Assembly (NCBI RefSeq): GCF_000712135.1
Contig: NZ_JOOE01000003.1
Location: 558,001-622,000, forward strand
DNA length: 64,000 nucleotides
Source: Sphingomonas sp. UNC305MFCol5.2
GTDB taxonomy: Bacteria > Pseudomonadota > Alphaproteobacteria > Sphingomonadales > Sphingomonadaceae
Reading direction: 5' to 3'
Shown here piece by piece: positions 53,618 to 61,602 of this stretch (position 1 is its first letter; the number at the start of each line of letters is the position of its first letter). Both the position numbers and the translations under genes were made by a program. Below the pieces are notes generated by a model that saw only the letters and a program-made list of their open reading frames with translations, had not been told where the DNA came from and searched no databases.

Positions 53618-54514
53618 TCAGGCCCCCAGTTTTGCGAGCATGAGATAAGCGAGCTTCGCCGTCTCCGGCGTCGGCCGGAACGGATTGACGGTCACCTGCG
53701 CGAACGGATCAGAAGCGAGCGGGTTGCCGCCGGAACGCGAGGTCTTGAGCTGCGCGAGGGTCGTCTCGATCCAGTGCCGGTCGCTGTCGACCGCGCCATT
53801 GCCGAGCACCACCTCGCCATCGCCCATGCCCAGAGCGTCGATGCCCTTCGAAAAGTCCTCGAACGCATCCGACGCGAGCCCGGTCGCGCCGACCGCGGCA
53901 GCGCCCCGGTCGAGCTTGCCGGCGAAGCGGGCATAGATTTCGCTCAGTGTGCGGGGCTGGCCATTCGAGGCGTAGAAGATGTTGCGATTGGCGCGCGCGG
54001 CGGAGGGAAACATCGCCGCGCCGGTACGATCGGGACTGCTCTCCATCGCCCCGAGAAACTTCGCGGCGCCGCCCTGGCCGAGGAAATGCGCCATGTAGAG
54101 ATCGGTGCCGGTCGCCGGCCGGCCGAGCCGGTCCTCGAGCGCGGCCTTGTTGTCCGATGCGTGTTCGGCCGCCATCAGCGCCGCGGTGCCGGGATCGCTG
54201 CGCATTTCGAGAATCGCGCGGCGGACCGCAGGATCGCTCACCACGTAACGGCCGCTCGACGTCTGGCGGATCGAATCCGCGGCCCAGCCGAGGCCATGCT
54301 CCGCACCGTGATTCTTCATCACGCCGAGCCAGCTCTGCTCGATGAATTGATAGAGACCGGTGGCGCTGGAGGTGGCGGCGCGCGCATTGGCGCGCATGCC
54401 GCTTTCCACCTGCGCCTGACCCAGCAGATAGTTGAAGTCGATTCCGGTCTTGCGGCTGGCGGCGGCGATCGCCGTCTGGATGCCTGCTTTGGTATTGACC
54501 GATACGATGCTCAT
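53618..54514 (-). CDS. Flagellar-cluster lytic transglycosylase
   Basis: 298 residues without a clear signal peptide. The lysozyme-like SLT fold is seen in FNYLLGQAQVESGMRANARA, with catalytic Glu in QVESG, SSATGLYQFIEQSWLGVMK and YMAHFLGQGGAAKFL. It probably cuts peptidoglycan for the rod, the job of the C-terminal half of enteric FlgJ, and would then need export through the flagellar gate. The C-terminal ~100 residues are not assigned. FlgJ here (63578-63913) has only the rod-binding domain, which supports this role. Confidence 0.8.
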   Translation of the reverse strand: MSIVSVNTKAGIQTAIAAASRKTGIDFNYLLGQAQVESGMRANARAATSSATGLYQFIEQSWLGVMKNHGAEHGLGWAADSIRQTSSGRYVVSDPAVRRAILEMRSDPGTAALMAAEHASDNKAALEDRLGRPATGTDLYMAHFLGQGGAAKFLGAMESSPDRTGAAMFPSAARANRNIFYASNGQPRTLSEIYARFAGKLDRGAAAVGATGLASDAFEDFSKGIDALGMGDGEVVLGNGAVDSDRHWIETTLAQLKTSRSGGNPLASDPFAQVTVNPFRPTPETAKLAYLMLAKLGA

Positions 54515-54576
54515 CGATCCCTGATCCGACTGCCCTTGGTAGGGCAGGGATCAGCAAGGACCGTGCCAGCCCGTTC

Positions 54577-54888
54577 TCAGGCGATGGCGTACCCGCCCGG
54601 CCGATACGCTGGAGCCGTCTCGCCGGAAAGAAGTTGCAGGCGGCGGCGAACATTTGCCGCCATCAGATTGACGTAGATCCGGCAGGTCTCGTTGAGGCGG
54701 TGCGCCTCGGCGGCAAGTTCCTTCACCTCTCCCGAGGGTGCCTCGCCGTCGAACAAGGCGACGGTGTCGATGCCGGAGAGCTTGGCGCGCGTCGCGGCTT
54801 CGAGTGCCGAAACGTCGTTGGCCTTCAGCGCCGCGATTTCGGCGTGAAGCGATTCGATGACGGTGATGAGCGCGTCACGCCGCGTCAT
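54577..54888 (-). CDS. flgN: FlgN-like flagellar export chaperone
   Basis: 103 residues, helical: ALITVIESLHAEIAALKAND, ALEAATRAKLSGIDTVALF and a C-terminal LNETCRIYVNLMAANVRRRL. The length, the predicted coiled-coil and the position directly after flgM (overlap of 14 bases) fit FlgN, the chaperone of hook-filament junction proteins FlgK and FlgL. The sequence itself is weakly diagnostic. Confidence 0.65.
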   Translation of the reverse strand: MTRRDALITVIESLHAEIAALKANDVSALEAATRAKLSGIDTVALFDGEAPSGEVKELAAEAHRLNETCRIYVNLMAANVRRRLQLLSGETAPAYRPGGYAIA

Positions 54889-55165
54889 TGGGGCTCCATT
54901 CGAGCTTGAGCGCGAGCAGACGGTCCGCGATCGTCGTCGGATAGATCGGGAATTTGCCGTCCTCGATCGCCTTGCGGATTCTCGCTACCCGCTCAGCATC
55001 GATCGGGGGCCTGGCCGCCATCGCGCTCGACAGTTCGGCGGCGGTCGATTCGACCGTCTTCACCTCGTTCGCAGGCTTGGCCGCCGCCACCGGAGCGGCG
55101 GGAGCGACCGGCACAATGCGACGGTCAGCGACCGCGCCTGCCTTGTTGCCGATAGAGTCCACCAT
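54875..55165 (-). CDS. flgM: Anti-sigma-28 factor FlgM
   Basis: 96 residues with an unstructured Ala/Pro-rich N-terminal half and a C-terminal sigma-binding part (AELSSAMAARPPIDAERVAR, then IRKAIEDGKFPIYPTTIADR and LLAL). The IDAERVARIRKAIEDGKYPI-like stretch is the FlgM hallmark. It blocks FliA until the hook-basal body is complete and it is exported. Encoded with fliA in one operon. Confidence 0.9.
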   Translation of the reverse strand: MVDSIGNKAGAVADRRIVPVAPAAPVAAAKPANEVKTVESTAAELSSAMAARPPIDAERVARIRKAIEDGKFPIYPTTIADRLLALKLEWSPNDAA

Positions 55166-55235
55166 TGCCGCTTCCTCGGGAAACTGTTCCTGCAGCGATA
55201 GGAACGGCCGCTTTGGGGGCGGCTTTAGGAAAAAA

Positions 55236-55757
55236 TCATTCGGTCCGTCCGGGCAGGCGCGCGCGGCCGGATTCGAGCGCCACTGCCTGGATCGGCGGCT
55301 TCTTCTCGTCGACCTTGACCATCAGCCGCGCGCCTGGCGCGGCATCGCCCATCGCGATGCCGTCGCGCGTGATCGAAAAGCCAGTCGAACCCGCCTCGAC
55401 AGTGATCGGATCGCCGCGGCGGATCACGGGCGCGAGCCTGACCGGCGAAGCCGGCATCTCCGCGGTGACCAGCGGCGCGGCCTTGGGCTGGGGCACGGCA
55501 TTGACCGGTACATAGAGCTTCCAGGCAGGCGCCATGCAGCGGACCACCACGGCGTCCTTCGTCTCGCTGCGCCATTCGAGCTGAGGCGCTGCACAGGCCT
55601 GCAGCTTGAGCCGGGTATCGACCGGCGCGCGCGCGCCGCCCTGCTCGCCTACGCCCATGCCGGTGAACTGGGCGACGATCGTGTCGAGTACGCGCGTCGA
55701 CTGGAAATCCTGTGCGGCCGCCGGCGTGGCGACGGCAAGAGCGAGGGAGAGCAGCAT
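55236..55757 (-). CDS. flgA: Flagellar P-ring chaperone FlgA
   Basis: 173 residues. Signal peptide MLLSLALAVATPAAAQ; the start has AAGGAG seven bases upstream. The C-terminal SAF-type domain reads VIRRGDPITVEAGSTGFSIT and GDAAPGARLMVKVDEKKPPI, as in FlgA. Three cysteines are present in the N-terminal half. FlgA works in the periplasm to assemble the FlgI P-ring. It follows motB after 50 bases. Confidence 0.9.
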   Translation of the reverse strand: MLLSLALAVATPAAAQDFQSTRVLDTIVAQFTGMGVGEQGGARAPVDTRLKLQACAAPQLEWRSETKDAVVVRCMAPAWKLYVPVNAVPQPKAAPLVTAEMPASPVRLAPVIRRGDPITVEAGSTGFSITRDGIAMGDAAPGARLMVKVDEKKPPIQAVALESGRARLPGRTE

Positions 55758-55807
55758 CGAAGTCTCCTTGAACGAAAGGCGGCAAGGCCGGGTTGCCGGG
55801 CGGCAGA

Positions 55808-56302
55808 TCATTGCCGGCCGCCGTCATAACCGAGGGAAAGCACCGCGCGGCGCTGGCCGCGGGCAGTGACGATGGCGATGCGTTCGGGCGCGACCGCATG
55901 TGCGCGAACCAGCATCGCCGCGACGGCGCGGGCGCGGTCGGCGGCGAGGATCGGGCCGCTGCCGGTGACCGGGTCGACGTCCTCGGTGCTGCCATCGACT
56001 TCGCCGATGATGCGCAGGCGCGTGCGCGGGTCCGATGCGGCCGTGCGCGCCCAGGCGAGCGCCGCGGCGCCGTTCGGAAGCCGCGCCGAGCCGGGCGCGA
56101 AGCCGGTGACGGCAGCGAGATCGACCGGCATCGCCGGCGTCTGCTCCTTGATGCCGAAGCCGGCGCGGAAGCCGGCGGCGAGCGTGTTCGGATCCACCTG
56201 ATTGGCCTGAAGGAGCACGAAGAAGCCGACCAGCAGCAAGGCGAGATCGGCGAGCGTGGTCAGCCAGATCGGCCGCGCGGGGAGATCGTCTTCGAGCGTC
56301 AT
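55808..56302 (-). CDS. motB: Compact MotB-like stator protein
   Basis: Only 164 residues, against about 250-310 for usual MotB. One membrane helix follows a short N-terminus (PIWLTTLADLALLLVGFFVL), with the Asp of LADLALL in the place of the proton-carrying MotB Asp. An abbreviated OmpA-like domain begins by about residue 68 (FAPGSARL, RLRIIGEVDGSTEDVD, LAADRARAVAAML). The plug and linker are nearly absent. The ATG overlaps the motA stop. A TolR/ExbD-type protein is the alternative, but the OmpA-like domain and flagellar context favour MotB. Confidence 0.78.
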   Translation of the reverse strand: MTLEDDLPARPIWLTTLADLALLLVGFFVLLQANQVDPNTLAAGFRAGFGIKEQTPAMPVDLAAVTGFAPGSARLPNGAAALAWARTAASDPRTRLRIIGEVDGSTEDVDPVTGSGPILAADRARAVAAMLVRAHAVAPERIAIVTARGQRRAVLSLGYDGGRQ

Positions 56303-56952
56303 GCCGCGAGCTCGCGTGCATGGCGGGGCTCGACCGTGGCGAGGGCTGCGAGCGGGGCGACGAGCCGGGCGCGCTCCTGCGCCTCGTGCCGGGCCTGGCG
56401 CTTGAGCCGCGACGCCACCGGCGTGGCGATCAGGCAGGCGATGACTGCGCCGTATAGGGTGGTGAGCAAGGCGACTGCCATCGCCGCACCGATCGTGGCG
56501 GGATCGCGCATCGCCGTGAACATCTGCACCAGCCCGATCAGCGTACCGATCATCCCCATTGCCGGGGCGATATCGGCCGCACCGCTCCACATCTCGGCGG
56601 CGGCGCGGTGGCGTTCGAAGCGCGCGAGGCCGCGCTGTTCGAGCAGCTCGGTCACCTGATCGGCCGAGGCGCCGTCGACGATCGCGGCGACGGCGGCGGC
56701 GGTATCGGGATCGGCGATCACCGAGCGATCGAGCGCGATCACCCCGTGGCGGCGCACGATCCGGGCGAAGGCGGCGACTTGCGCGATCAGCGGCTCGGCA
56801 TCGAAACGGTGGCGCACCAGCGTGCGGAGCGCGGCGACGCCATGGCCCAGATCGCCCAGCGGGGTACGCAGCACGACGGCGACCACCGTCCCGCCAAGCA
56901 CGATGGCGAGCGCGAGCGGATCGAGAAAGGGGCCGAAGTTTGCGAACGTCAT
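56299..56952 (-). CDS. motA: MotA-like stator protein with three membrane helices
   Basis: 217 residues. The N-terminus begins with a helix (LDPLALAIVLGGTVVAVVL, about 9-28) that matches the second helix of MotA; the first is missing and the upstream frame soon meets a stop with no hydrophobic stretch. The long cytoplasmic loop and the last two helices are normal: APAMGMIGTLIGLVQMF (about 124-146, with P130) and AMAVALLTTLYGAVIACLIA (155-180). The topology resembles ExbB/TolQ. The ATG at 56952 was preferred over a TTG two codons upstream. A sigma-54 promoter ends right at the start codon. Confidence 0.82.
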   Translation of the reverse strand: MTFANFGPFLDPLALAIVLGGTVVAVVLRTPLGDLGHGVAALRTLVRHRFDAEPLIAQVAAFARIVRRHGVIALDRSVIADPDTAAAVAAIVDGASADQVTELLEQRGLARFERHRAAAEMWSGAADIAPAMGMIGTLIGLVQMFTAMRDPATIGAAMAVALLTTLYGAVIACLIATPVASRLKRQARHEAQERARLVAPLAALATVEPRHARELAA

Positions 56953-56963
56953 GCACAAGCAGG

Positions 56964-56979
56964 TGCAAGGCCCGGGCCA
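56964..56979 (-). promoter_or_regulatory. Sigma-54 promoter of the motA operon
   Basis: The minus strand reads TGGCCCGGGCCTTGCA, matching TGGCACG-N4-TTGCA with one mismatch and exact GG/GC spacing. The predicted start site, about 12 bases beyond the GC, is at or one base before the motA ATG, so the mRNA would be almost leaderless. Confidence 0.65.
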
Positions 56980-57088
56980 ATTCCACCTCGGGCTCCGATG
57001 GTCGAGTTCTTACCGTCATCCCGGCAGGCGATTGCCGTCGGACCGGCAAGACTTTGCCGTTTTAGAGGGAGGACTCACATTCTTCCCT

Positions 57089-57170
57089 CGTCACCCCGGC
57101 CCTGAGTCGGGGTCCCGCTGCCCTTGGTAGAGCAGAAGAAGCGGGATCCCGGCACAAGGCCGGGATGACG
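57089..57170. repeat. Palindromic intergenic repeat between motA and flgB
   Basis: CGTCACCCCGGCC at the left and GGCCGGGATGACG at the right enclose further inverted pairs (GGTCCCGC / GCGGGATCC), an 82-bp imperfect palindrome. It is of the kind scattered between genes in sphingomonads and lies in the shared upstream region of two flagellar operons. Confidence 0.75.
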
Positions 57171-57206
57171 GGGGGAATTGGGGTGATCGCGCTCCCCAGC
57201 GAAAAC

Positions 57207-57222
57207 TGGCACGGCCATTGCA
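57207..57222 (+). promoter_or_regulatory. Sigma-54 promoter of the flgB operon
   Basis: TGGCACGGCCATTGCA is a perfect match to the -24/-12 consensus TGGCACG-N4-TTGCA. The expected start site near 57233 leaves a 25-nt leader with GGGAG before the flgB ATG. FlbD is the likely activator. Confidence 0.92.
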
Positions 57223-57257
57223 GCGACACGCCCGAACTTTTGTGCGGGAGACGTGCA

Positions 57258-57611
57258 ATGCAGAGTGACAGCCTTTTCGGCGTACACGGCGCGGCGCTGA
57301 CCGTGCGCTCGCAGCGCATGGGCGTGCTCGCGTCGAACATCGCCAACGCATCCACGCCCGGGTACAAGGCCAGGGACATCGACTTTCAGGCCGCACTCGC
57401 CTCGATCGAAGCGCCGGGCGGATCGAGCGATGCCGCGATGGACGCCGCGACGCTCTATCGTGTCCCGCTGCAGCCGAGCCAGGACGGCAACACCGTCGAG
57501 CTCGCCACCGAACAGACCGCCTTCGCCGAGAATGCCGTCGCCTATCAGACGACCCTGTCGTTCCTGAACGGCCGCATCTCGACGATCACGCGCGCGCTCA
57601 GGGGAGAATGA
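57258..57611 (+). CDS. flgB: Flagellar proximal rod protein FlgB
   Basis: 117 residues starting MQSDSLFGVHGAALTVRSQR, with the rod-family motif VLASNIANASTPGYKARDID. The C-terminal helix is AVAYQTTLSFLNGRISTITR. The start was set by the GGGAG just upstream and by homology of the first helix. First gene of the sigma-54 operon of rod and hook genes; its stop overlaps flgC. Confidence 0.95.
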   Translation: MQSDSLFGVHGAALTVRSQRMGVLASNIANASTPGYKARDIDFQAALASIEAPGGSSDAAMDAATLYRVPLQPSQDGNTVELATEQTAFAENAVAYQTTLSFLNGRISTITRALRGE

Positions 57612-58021
57612 GCATGGGCAGCCCGCTCTCGATCTTCCAGGTCTCGGGCCGCGCGATGAGCGCGCAGCTCGTGCGGATGAACACCACCGCCTCGAACCTC
57701 GCCAATGCCGGCACCGTCGCGTCGAGCGCCGAGTCGGCATATCGCACGATCAAGCCGGTGTTCCGCACCGCCTTCGACGAAGCGAGCGGCATGTCCACCG
57801 TCGATGTCGAGCAGGTCGTCACTGCCGGATCCGAGCCGACCAAGCGCTATGACCCCGGAAACCCGCTGGCCGACAAGGACGGCAATGTCTGGGAGAGCGC
57901 CGTCGACGAAACGCGAGAGCTCGTCGACATGCTCGAATCGTCGCGCACCTACCAGAACAATGTCGAGGTCATGCAGACTGCCAAGCAGCTGATCGTCGAC
58001 ACCCTCAAGCTGGGCCGCTGA
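57608..58021 (+). CDS. flgC: Flagellar proximal rod protein FlgC
   Basis: 137 residues. The N-terminal LSIFQVSGRAMSAQLVRMNT, then TASNLANAGTVASSAESAYR, and the C-terminal ETRELVDMLESSRTYQNNVE are rod-protein signatures. The ATG overlaps the flgB TGA; the Met two codons later is equally possible. Confidence 0.95.
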   Translation: MSMGSPLSIFQVSGRAMSAQLVRMNTTASNLANAGTVASSAESAYRTIKPVFRTAFDEASGMSTVDVEQVVTAGSEPTKRYDPGNPLADKDGNVWESAVDETRELVDMLESSRTYQNNVEVMQTAKQLIVDTLKLGR

Positions 58022-58023
58022 TC

Positions 58024-58713
58024 ATGGATTTCGATAGCACGCTGCAGACCCTGGGCATCAAGCGCTACGGCGGGTCGTCCCAGTCGGGCACCAAGGATAA
58101 TTCGAACCTCGGCAAGACCGAGATGGACCAATCCGACTTCCTGACGCTGATGACCGCGCAGCTCAAGAACCAGGACCCGTTCGAGCCCGTCGACAACACC
58201 CAGATGGTCGCGCAGATGGCGCAATTCTCGTCGCTCTCGGGCATCACCGAGATGAACACGACGCTGAAGGCGATCTCCGAGAAGCTGGCGGGCACGTCGC
58301 TGGGCGATGCGCTCGGCTATGTCGGCAAGACCGTGCTGACCGAAGGCTCGAGCGCCTATCCGCGAACGAGCGGCGGCATCGCCGGTGCGGTGGCGCTGGC
58401 AGACAATGCCACCGACGTGAGCGTCACGATCAGCGATCCCAACGGCAAGATCCTCAAGACCATGACGCTCGGCGCACAGGACAAGGGCGCAGTCGCGTTC
58501 GACTGGGACGGCGTCACCGAAAGCGGCGATCCCGCCGGCGACGGCCCGTTCACGGTGAAGGTCAGCGCACGCAACGCCGACGGCACAGTCGGCGCCGCGC
58601 CGCTCGTCTGGGCGCCGGTCTCGACCGTCTCGATGGGCGCCGACGGCCAGCCCCGCCTCACGCTTCCCGGCATCGGCCAGATCGGTCTCTCCGACGTCTG
58701 GCAAGTCGGCTGA
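58024..58713 (+). CDS. flgD: Hook-assembly scaffold FlgD
   Basis: 229 residues. The N-terminal export and capping region contains MDQSDFLTLMTAQLKNQDPF and MVAQMAQFSSLSGITEMNTT, followed by FnIII/tudor-like domains with VTISDPNGKILKTMTLGAQD. FlgD caps the growing hook and is discarded afterwards. Two bases after flgC. Confidence 0.95.
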   Translation: MDFDSTLQTLGIKRYGGSSQSGTKDNSNLGKTEMDQSDFLTLMTAQLKNQDPFEPVDNTQMVAQMAQFSSLSGITEMNTTLKAISEKLAGTSLGDALGYVGKTVLTEGSSAYPRTSGGIAGAVALADNATDVSVTISDPNGKILKTMTLGAQDKGAVAFDWDGVTESGDPAGDGPFTVKVSARNADGTVGAAPLVWAPVSTVSMGADGQPRLTLPGIGQIGLSDVWQVG

Positions 58714-58739
58714 TCCCAGGTTCCAAGGAGTAGTCCCCA

Positions 58740-60020
58740 ATGTCCTTCTTCACTTCGCTCAGCGGGCTCCAGGCTGCCCAGACCGACATGTCGACGATCT
58801 CGCACAACCTCGCGAACGTCTCGACCAACGGCTTCAAGCGCTCGACGACGCAGTTCGCCGACGTGATCGCTTCCACCGCCAGCACCAACCCGACCAACGT
58901 GATCGGTTCGGGCACGGTGGTTAAGTCGGTCCGCCAGCAGTTCAGCCAGGGCGGCTTCACCCAGTCGACTTCGGCGCTCGACGTCGCGGTCTCGGGCGAG
59001 GGCTTCTTCGTGGTGAAGAGCCCCGATGCGAGCGGCAACGGCGTCGCCTACACCCGCAACGGCAGCTTCCTCGTCGATTCGAACCGCAATGTCGTGGACG
59101 CGCAGGGCAACCGGCTGCAGGTCTATCCGGTCGACGGTTCGGGCGCGGTAGTCGCGACCGGCTTGGGCTCGACCATCGCGCTCCAGCTGCCGCAGACCAG
59201 CGGCATCCCGGTGGCGACCGCGAACGTGAACCTGTCGCTCAACCTCAATGCCAATTCGACCGTGCCGAGCGCGGCGTTCGATCGCTTCGATCCGTCGACC
59301 TATAATCATTCGAACCAGACGACGATCTTCGACGCCGGCGGCAACGCAATGACGCTGACGACCTATTTCGTCCGCGACAGCGCACCGAGCAGCGGCGATC
59401 CGACCAGCAGCTGGAGCGCCTATTCGTTCGTCGGCGACAAGCAGCTCAGCGCGGATTCCGATCCCGATGCGGGCACGCCGATCTCGATGACCTTCGACGC
59501 GACCGGCGCCATGACGTCGCCGACCGGCACGACCACCTTCGCAGGCTTCCTCGCTCCCGGCTCGACCGTGGACCAGGTGCTCACCATGGATTTCGGCAAT
59601 GCGACGACGCAGGTCTACAAGCCGTTCAACGTCGATGTCGCCACGCAGGACGGCGCGCCCGTCGGCCAGCTGGAAGGCGTGGCGATCGGCGAGGACGGCC
59701 TGGTCCGCGCCAGCTTCTCGAACGGCGACACCCAGTCGCTCGGCAAAGTCGTGCTCGCCGGCTTCTCGAACCCCACCGGCCTGCGCCAGCTCGGCAGCAG
59801 CACCTGGTCGGCGTCGGGCCTGTCGGGCGATCCGCGCCTCGGTGAGCCGGGCACACAGGGTTTCGGCGGGCTTATGACCGGCGCGATCGAGCGATCGAAC
59901 GTCGACATCACCGAGGAATTGGTGGGGCTCATCGCCGCGCAGCGCGCCTTCCAGGCGAACGCCAAGGCGCTCGATACCGCGAGCCAGATCTCGCAGACCA
60001 TCTTCAACATCCGCAGCTGA
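58740..60020 (+). CDS. flgE: Flagellar hook protein FlgE
   Basis: 426 residues. N-terminal SGLQAAQTDMSTISHNLANV, STNGFKRSTTQFADVIAS, and C-terminal GAIERSNVDITEELVGLIAA and QRAFQANAKALDTASQI. It forms the curved hook. AAGGAG precedes the ATG. Length is normal. Confidence 0.97.
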   Translation: MSFFTSLSGLQAAQTDMSTISHNLANVSTNGFKRSTTQFADVIASTASTNPTNVIGSGTVVKSVRQQFSQGGFTQSTSALDVAVSGEGFFVVKSPDASGNGVAYTRNGSFLVDSNRNVVDAQGNRLQVYPVDGSGAVVATGLGSTIALQLPQTSGIPVATANVNLSLNLNANSTVPSAAFDRFDPSTYNHSNQTTIFDAGGNAMTLTTYFVRDSAPSSGDPTSSWSAYSFVGDKQLSADSDPDAGTPISMTFDATGAMTSPTGTTTFAGFLAPGSTVDQVLTMDFGNATTQVYKPFNVDVATQDGAPVGQLEGVAIGEDGLVRASFSNGDTQSLGKVVLAGFSNPTGLRQLGSSTWSASGLSGDPRLGEPGTQGFGGLMTGAIERSNVDITEELVGLIAAQRAFQANAKALDTASQISQTIFNIRS

Positions 60021-60046
60021 GCCGAAAGGTTAGAAAAGGTTAGGCA

Positions 60047-60787
60047 ATGGACCGGCTCGTCTACACCGCGCTCACGGGGCTCCGCAGCCAGATGGCGGCG
60101 CAGTCGACGATCGCGAACAACATCGCGAACGCGTCGACCACCGGCTATCGCGCCGATCGCGTCAGCTTCGACCGGCTGGTGCTGACGGGCGGGCTCGAGA
60201 CGCGCCAGCTGGCGGCGGAGGAAGTCGACGATTTCGATCGCCGCGCCGGCACGATCGTCCAGACCGCGCGCCCTCTCGACGTGGCGGTGACTTCCGATTC
60301 GTGGATCGCAGTCCAGGCGACCGATGGCAGCGAAGCCTATACGAGGCGCGGCGACCTTTCGGTCGCGGCCTCGGGCGTGCTGGAAACCGGCGACGGTTTC
60401 CCGGTGATGGGGTCGGGGGGCCCCATCACCGTGCCGCCCTATCAGTCGATCGCCATCGCCGATGACGGCACCGTCTCCATCGTGCCCGCCGGCGGCGATC
60501 CGACCCAGCCGCAGGTGATCGACAAGATCAAGCTCGCGAGCCCAGCGGGCACGCAGACCGCCAAGGGCCTCGACAACCTCCTCCACGTGAAAGGCGGCGG
60601 CGTGCTGCCCGAGGACATGGACGGCAAGCTCGCATCCGGCGCGCTCGAGCAATCGAACGTCAACCTCACCCAGGCGCTGGTCGACATGATCGAGAACCAG
60701 CGCAGCTACGAAGTGCAGGCCAGCCTGCTCAAGGAAGCCAAGAACATGGACGAGAGCGCCGCATCCCTGATGCGGATGCCCGCGTAA
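60047..60787 (+). CDS. flgF: Flagellar rod protein FlgF
   Basis: 246 residues. MDRLVYTALTGLRSQMAAQS, then IANNIANASTTGYRADRVSF, LDVAVTSDSWIAVQATDG and C-terminal ALVDMIENQRSYEVQASLLK mark a proximal rod protein; the order flgE-flgF-flgG fixes which one. Confidence 0.94.
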   Translation: MDRLVYTALTGLRSQMAAQSTIANNIANASTTGYRADRVSFDRLVLTGGLETRQLAAEEVDDFDRRAGTIVQTARPLDVAVTSDSWIAVQATDGSEAYTRRGDLSVAASGVLETGDGFPVMGSGGPITVPPYQSIAIADDGTVSIVPAGGDPTQPQVIDKIKLASPAGTQTAKGLDNLLHVKGGGVLPEDMDGKLASGALEQSNVNLTQALVDMIENQRSYEVQASLLKEAKNMDESAASLMRMPA

Positions 60788-60803
60788 CGAAAGGATTTAG
60801 ACG

Positions 60804-61592
60804 ATGGGTTCCTCGGCAATGCACATCGCGCGCACCGGGCTCGACGCTCAGGACATGCGCATGCGGGTGATCTCGAACAACCTCGCCAACGTCAACACGA
60901 CCGCGTTCAAGCGCGATCGCGCCTCGTTCCAGACCTTGTCCTACCAGGTCGTGACGGCGCCGGGCGCGGCCAGCACCGCGGAGACCAAATACGCCACCGG
61001 GCTCAATCTCGGCACCGGCGTCCGCATCCAGGGCACGGCGCGGGTGGAGACGCAGGGGTCGTTCCAGAACACCGGCGGATCGCTCGATCTCGCGCTGGAA
61101 GGCGAAGGCTATTTCCAGGTGCAGATGCCGGGCGGCCAGCTCGGCTATACCCGCGCGGGCAATTTCTCGCGCTCGGCCGAAGGGCTGATGGTGACGAGCG
61201 ACGGCTATCAGGTGCAGCCGGGGATCACGATCCCCGAAGGCACCACCGGGATCACCATCGGCGCCGACGGTACCGTCTCGGCAACCGTCGCCGGGCAGAC
61301 CGAGGCCAGCCAGATCGGCCAGATCCAGGTCGCGACCTTCCCCAATCCGGGAGGGCTGCAGGCGACCGGCGACAATTTCCTGATCGAGACCACCGCGAGC
61401 GGCGCGGCGAGCCTAGGCGCCGCCGGCGACACCGGCCGCGCCAAGATCCGCCAGGGCGCGCTCGAGGCCTCGAACGTCAATGTCGTCGAGGAACTGGTCG
61501 ACATGATCGAGACGCAGCGTGCGTACGAGGTCAATTCGAAGATGATCTCGGCGACCGACGAGATGCTCAAATATGTCAATCAGAACATCTGA
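60804..61592 (+). CDS. flgG: Flagellar distal rod protein FlgG
   Basis: 262 residues with MHIARTGLDAQDMRMRVISN, NLANVNTTAFKRDRASFQTL, LDLALEGEGYFQVQMPGGQL and ETQRAYEVNSKMISATDEML, all FlgG features. It forms the distal rod that crosses the P and L rings. AAAGGA precedes the start. Confidence 0.97.
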   Translation: MGSSAMHIARTGLDAQDMRMRVISNNLANVNTTAFKRDRASFQTLSYQVVTAPGAASTAETKYATGLNLGTGVRIQGTARVETQGSFQNTGGSLDLALEGEGYFQVQMPGGQLGYTRAGNFSRSAEGLMVTSDGYQVQPGITIPEGTTGITIGADGTVSATVAGQTEASQIGQIQVATFPNPGGLQATGDNFLIETTASGAASLGAAGDTGRAKIRQGALEASNVNVVEELVDMIETQRAYEVNSKMISATDEMLKYVNQNI

Positions 61593-61602
61593 GGCCGCCG
61601 CC

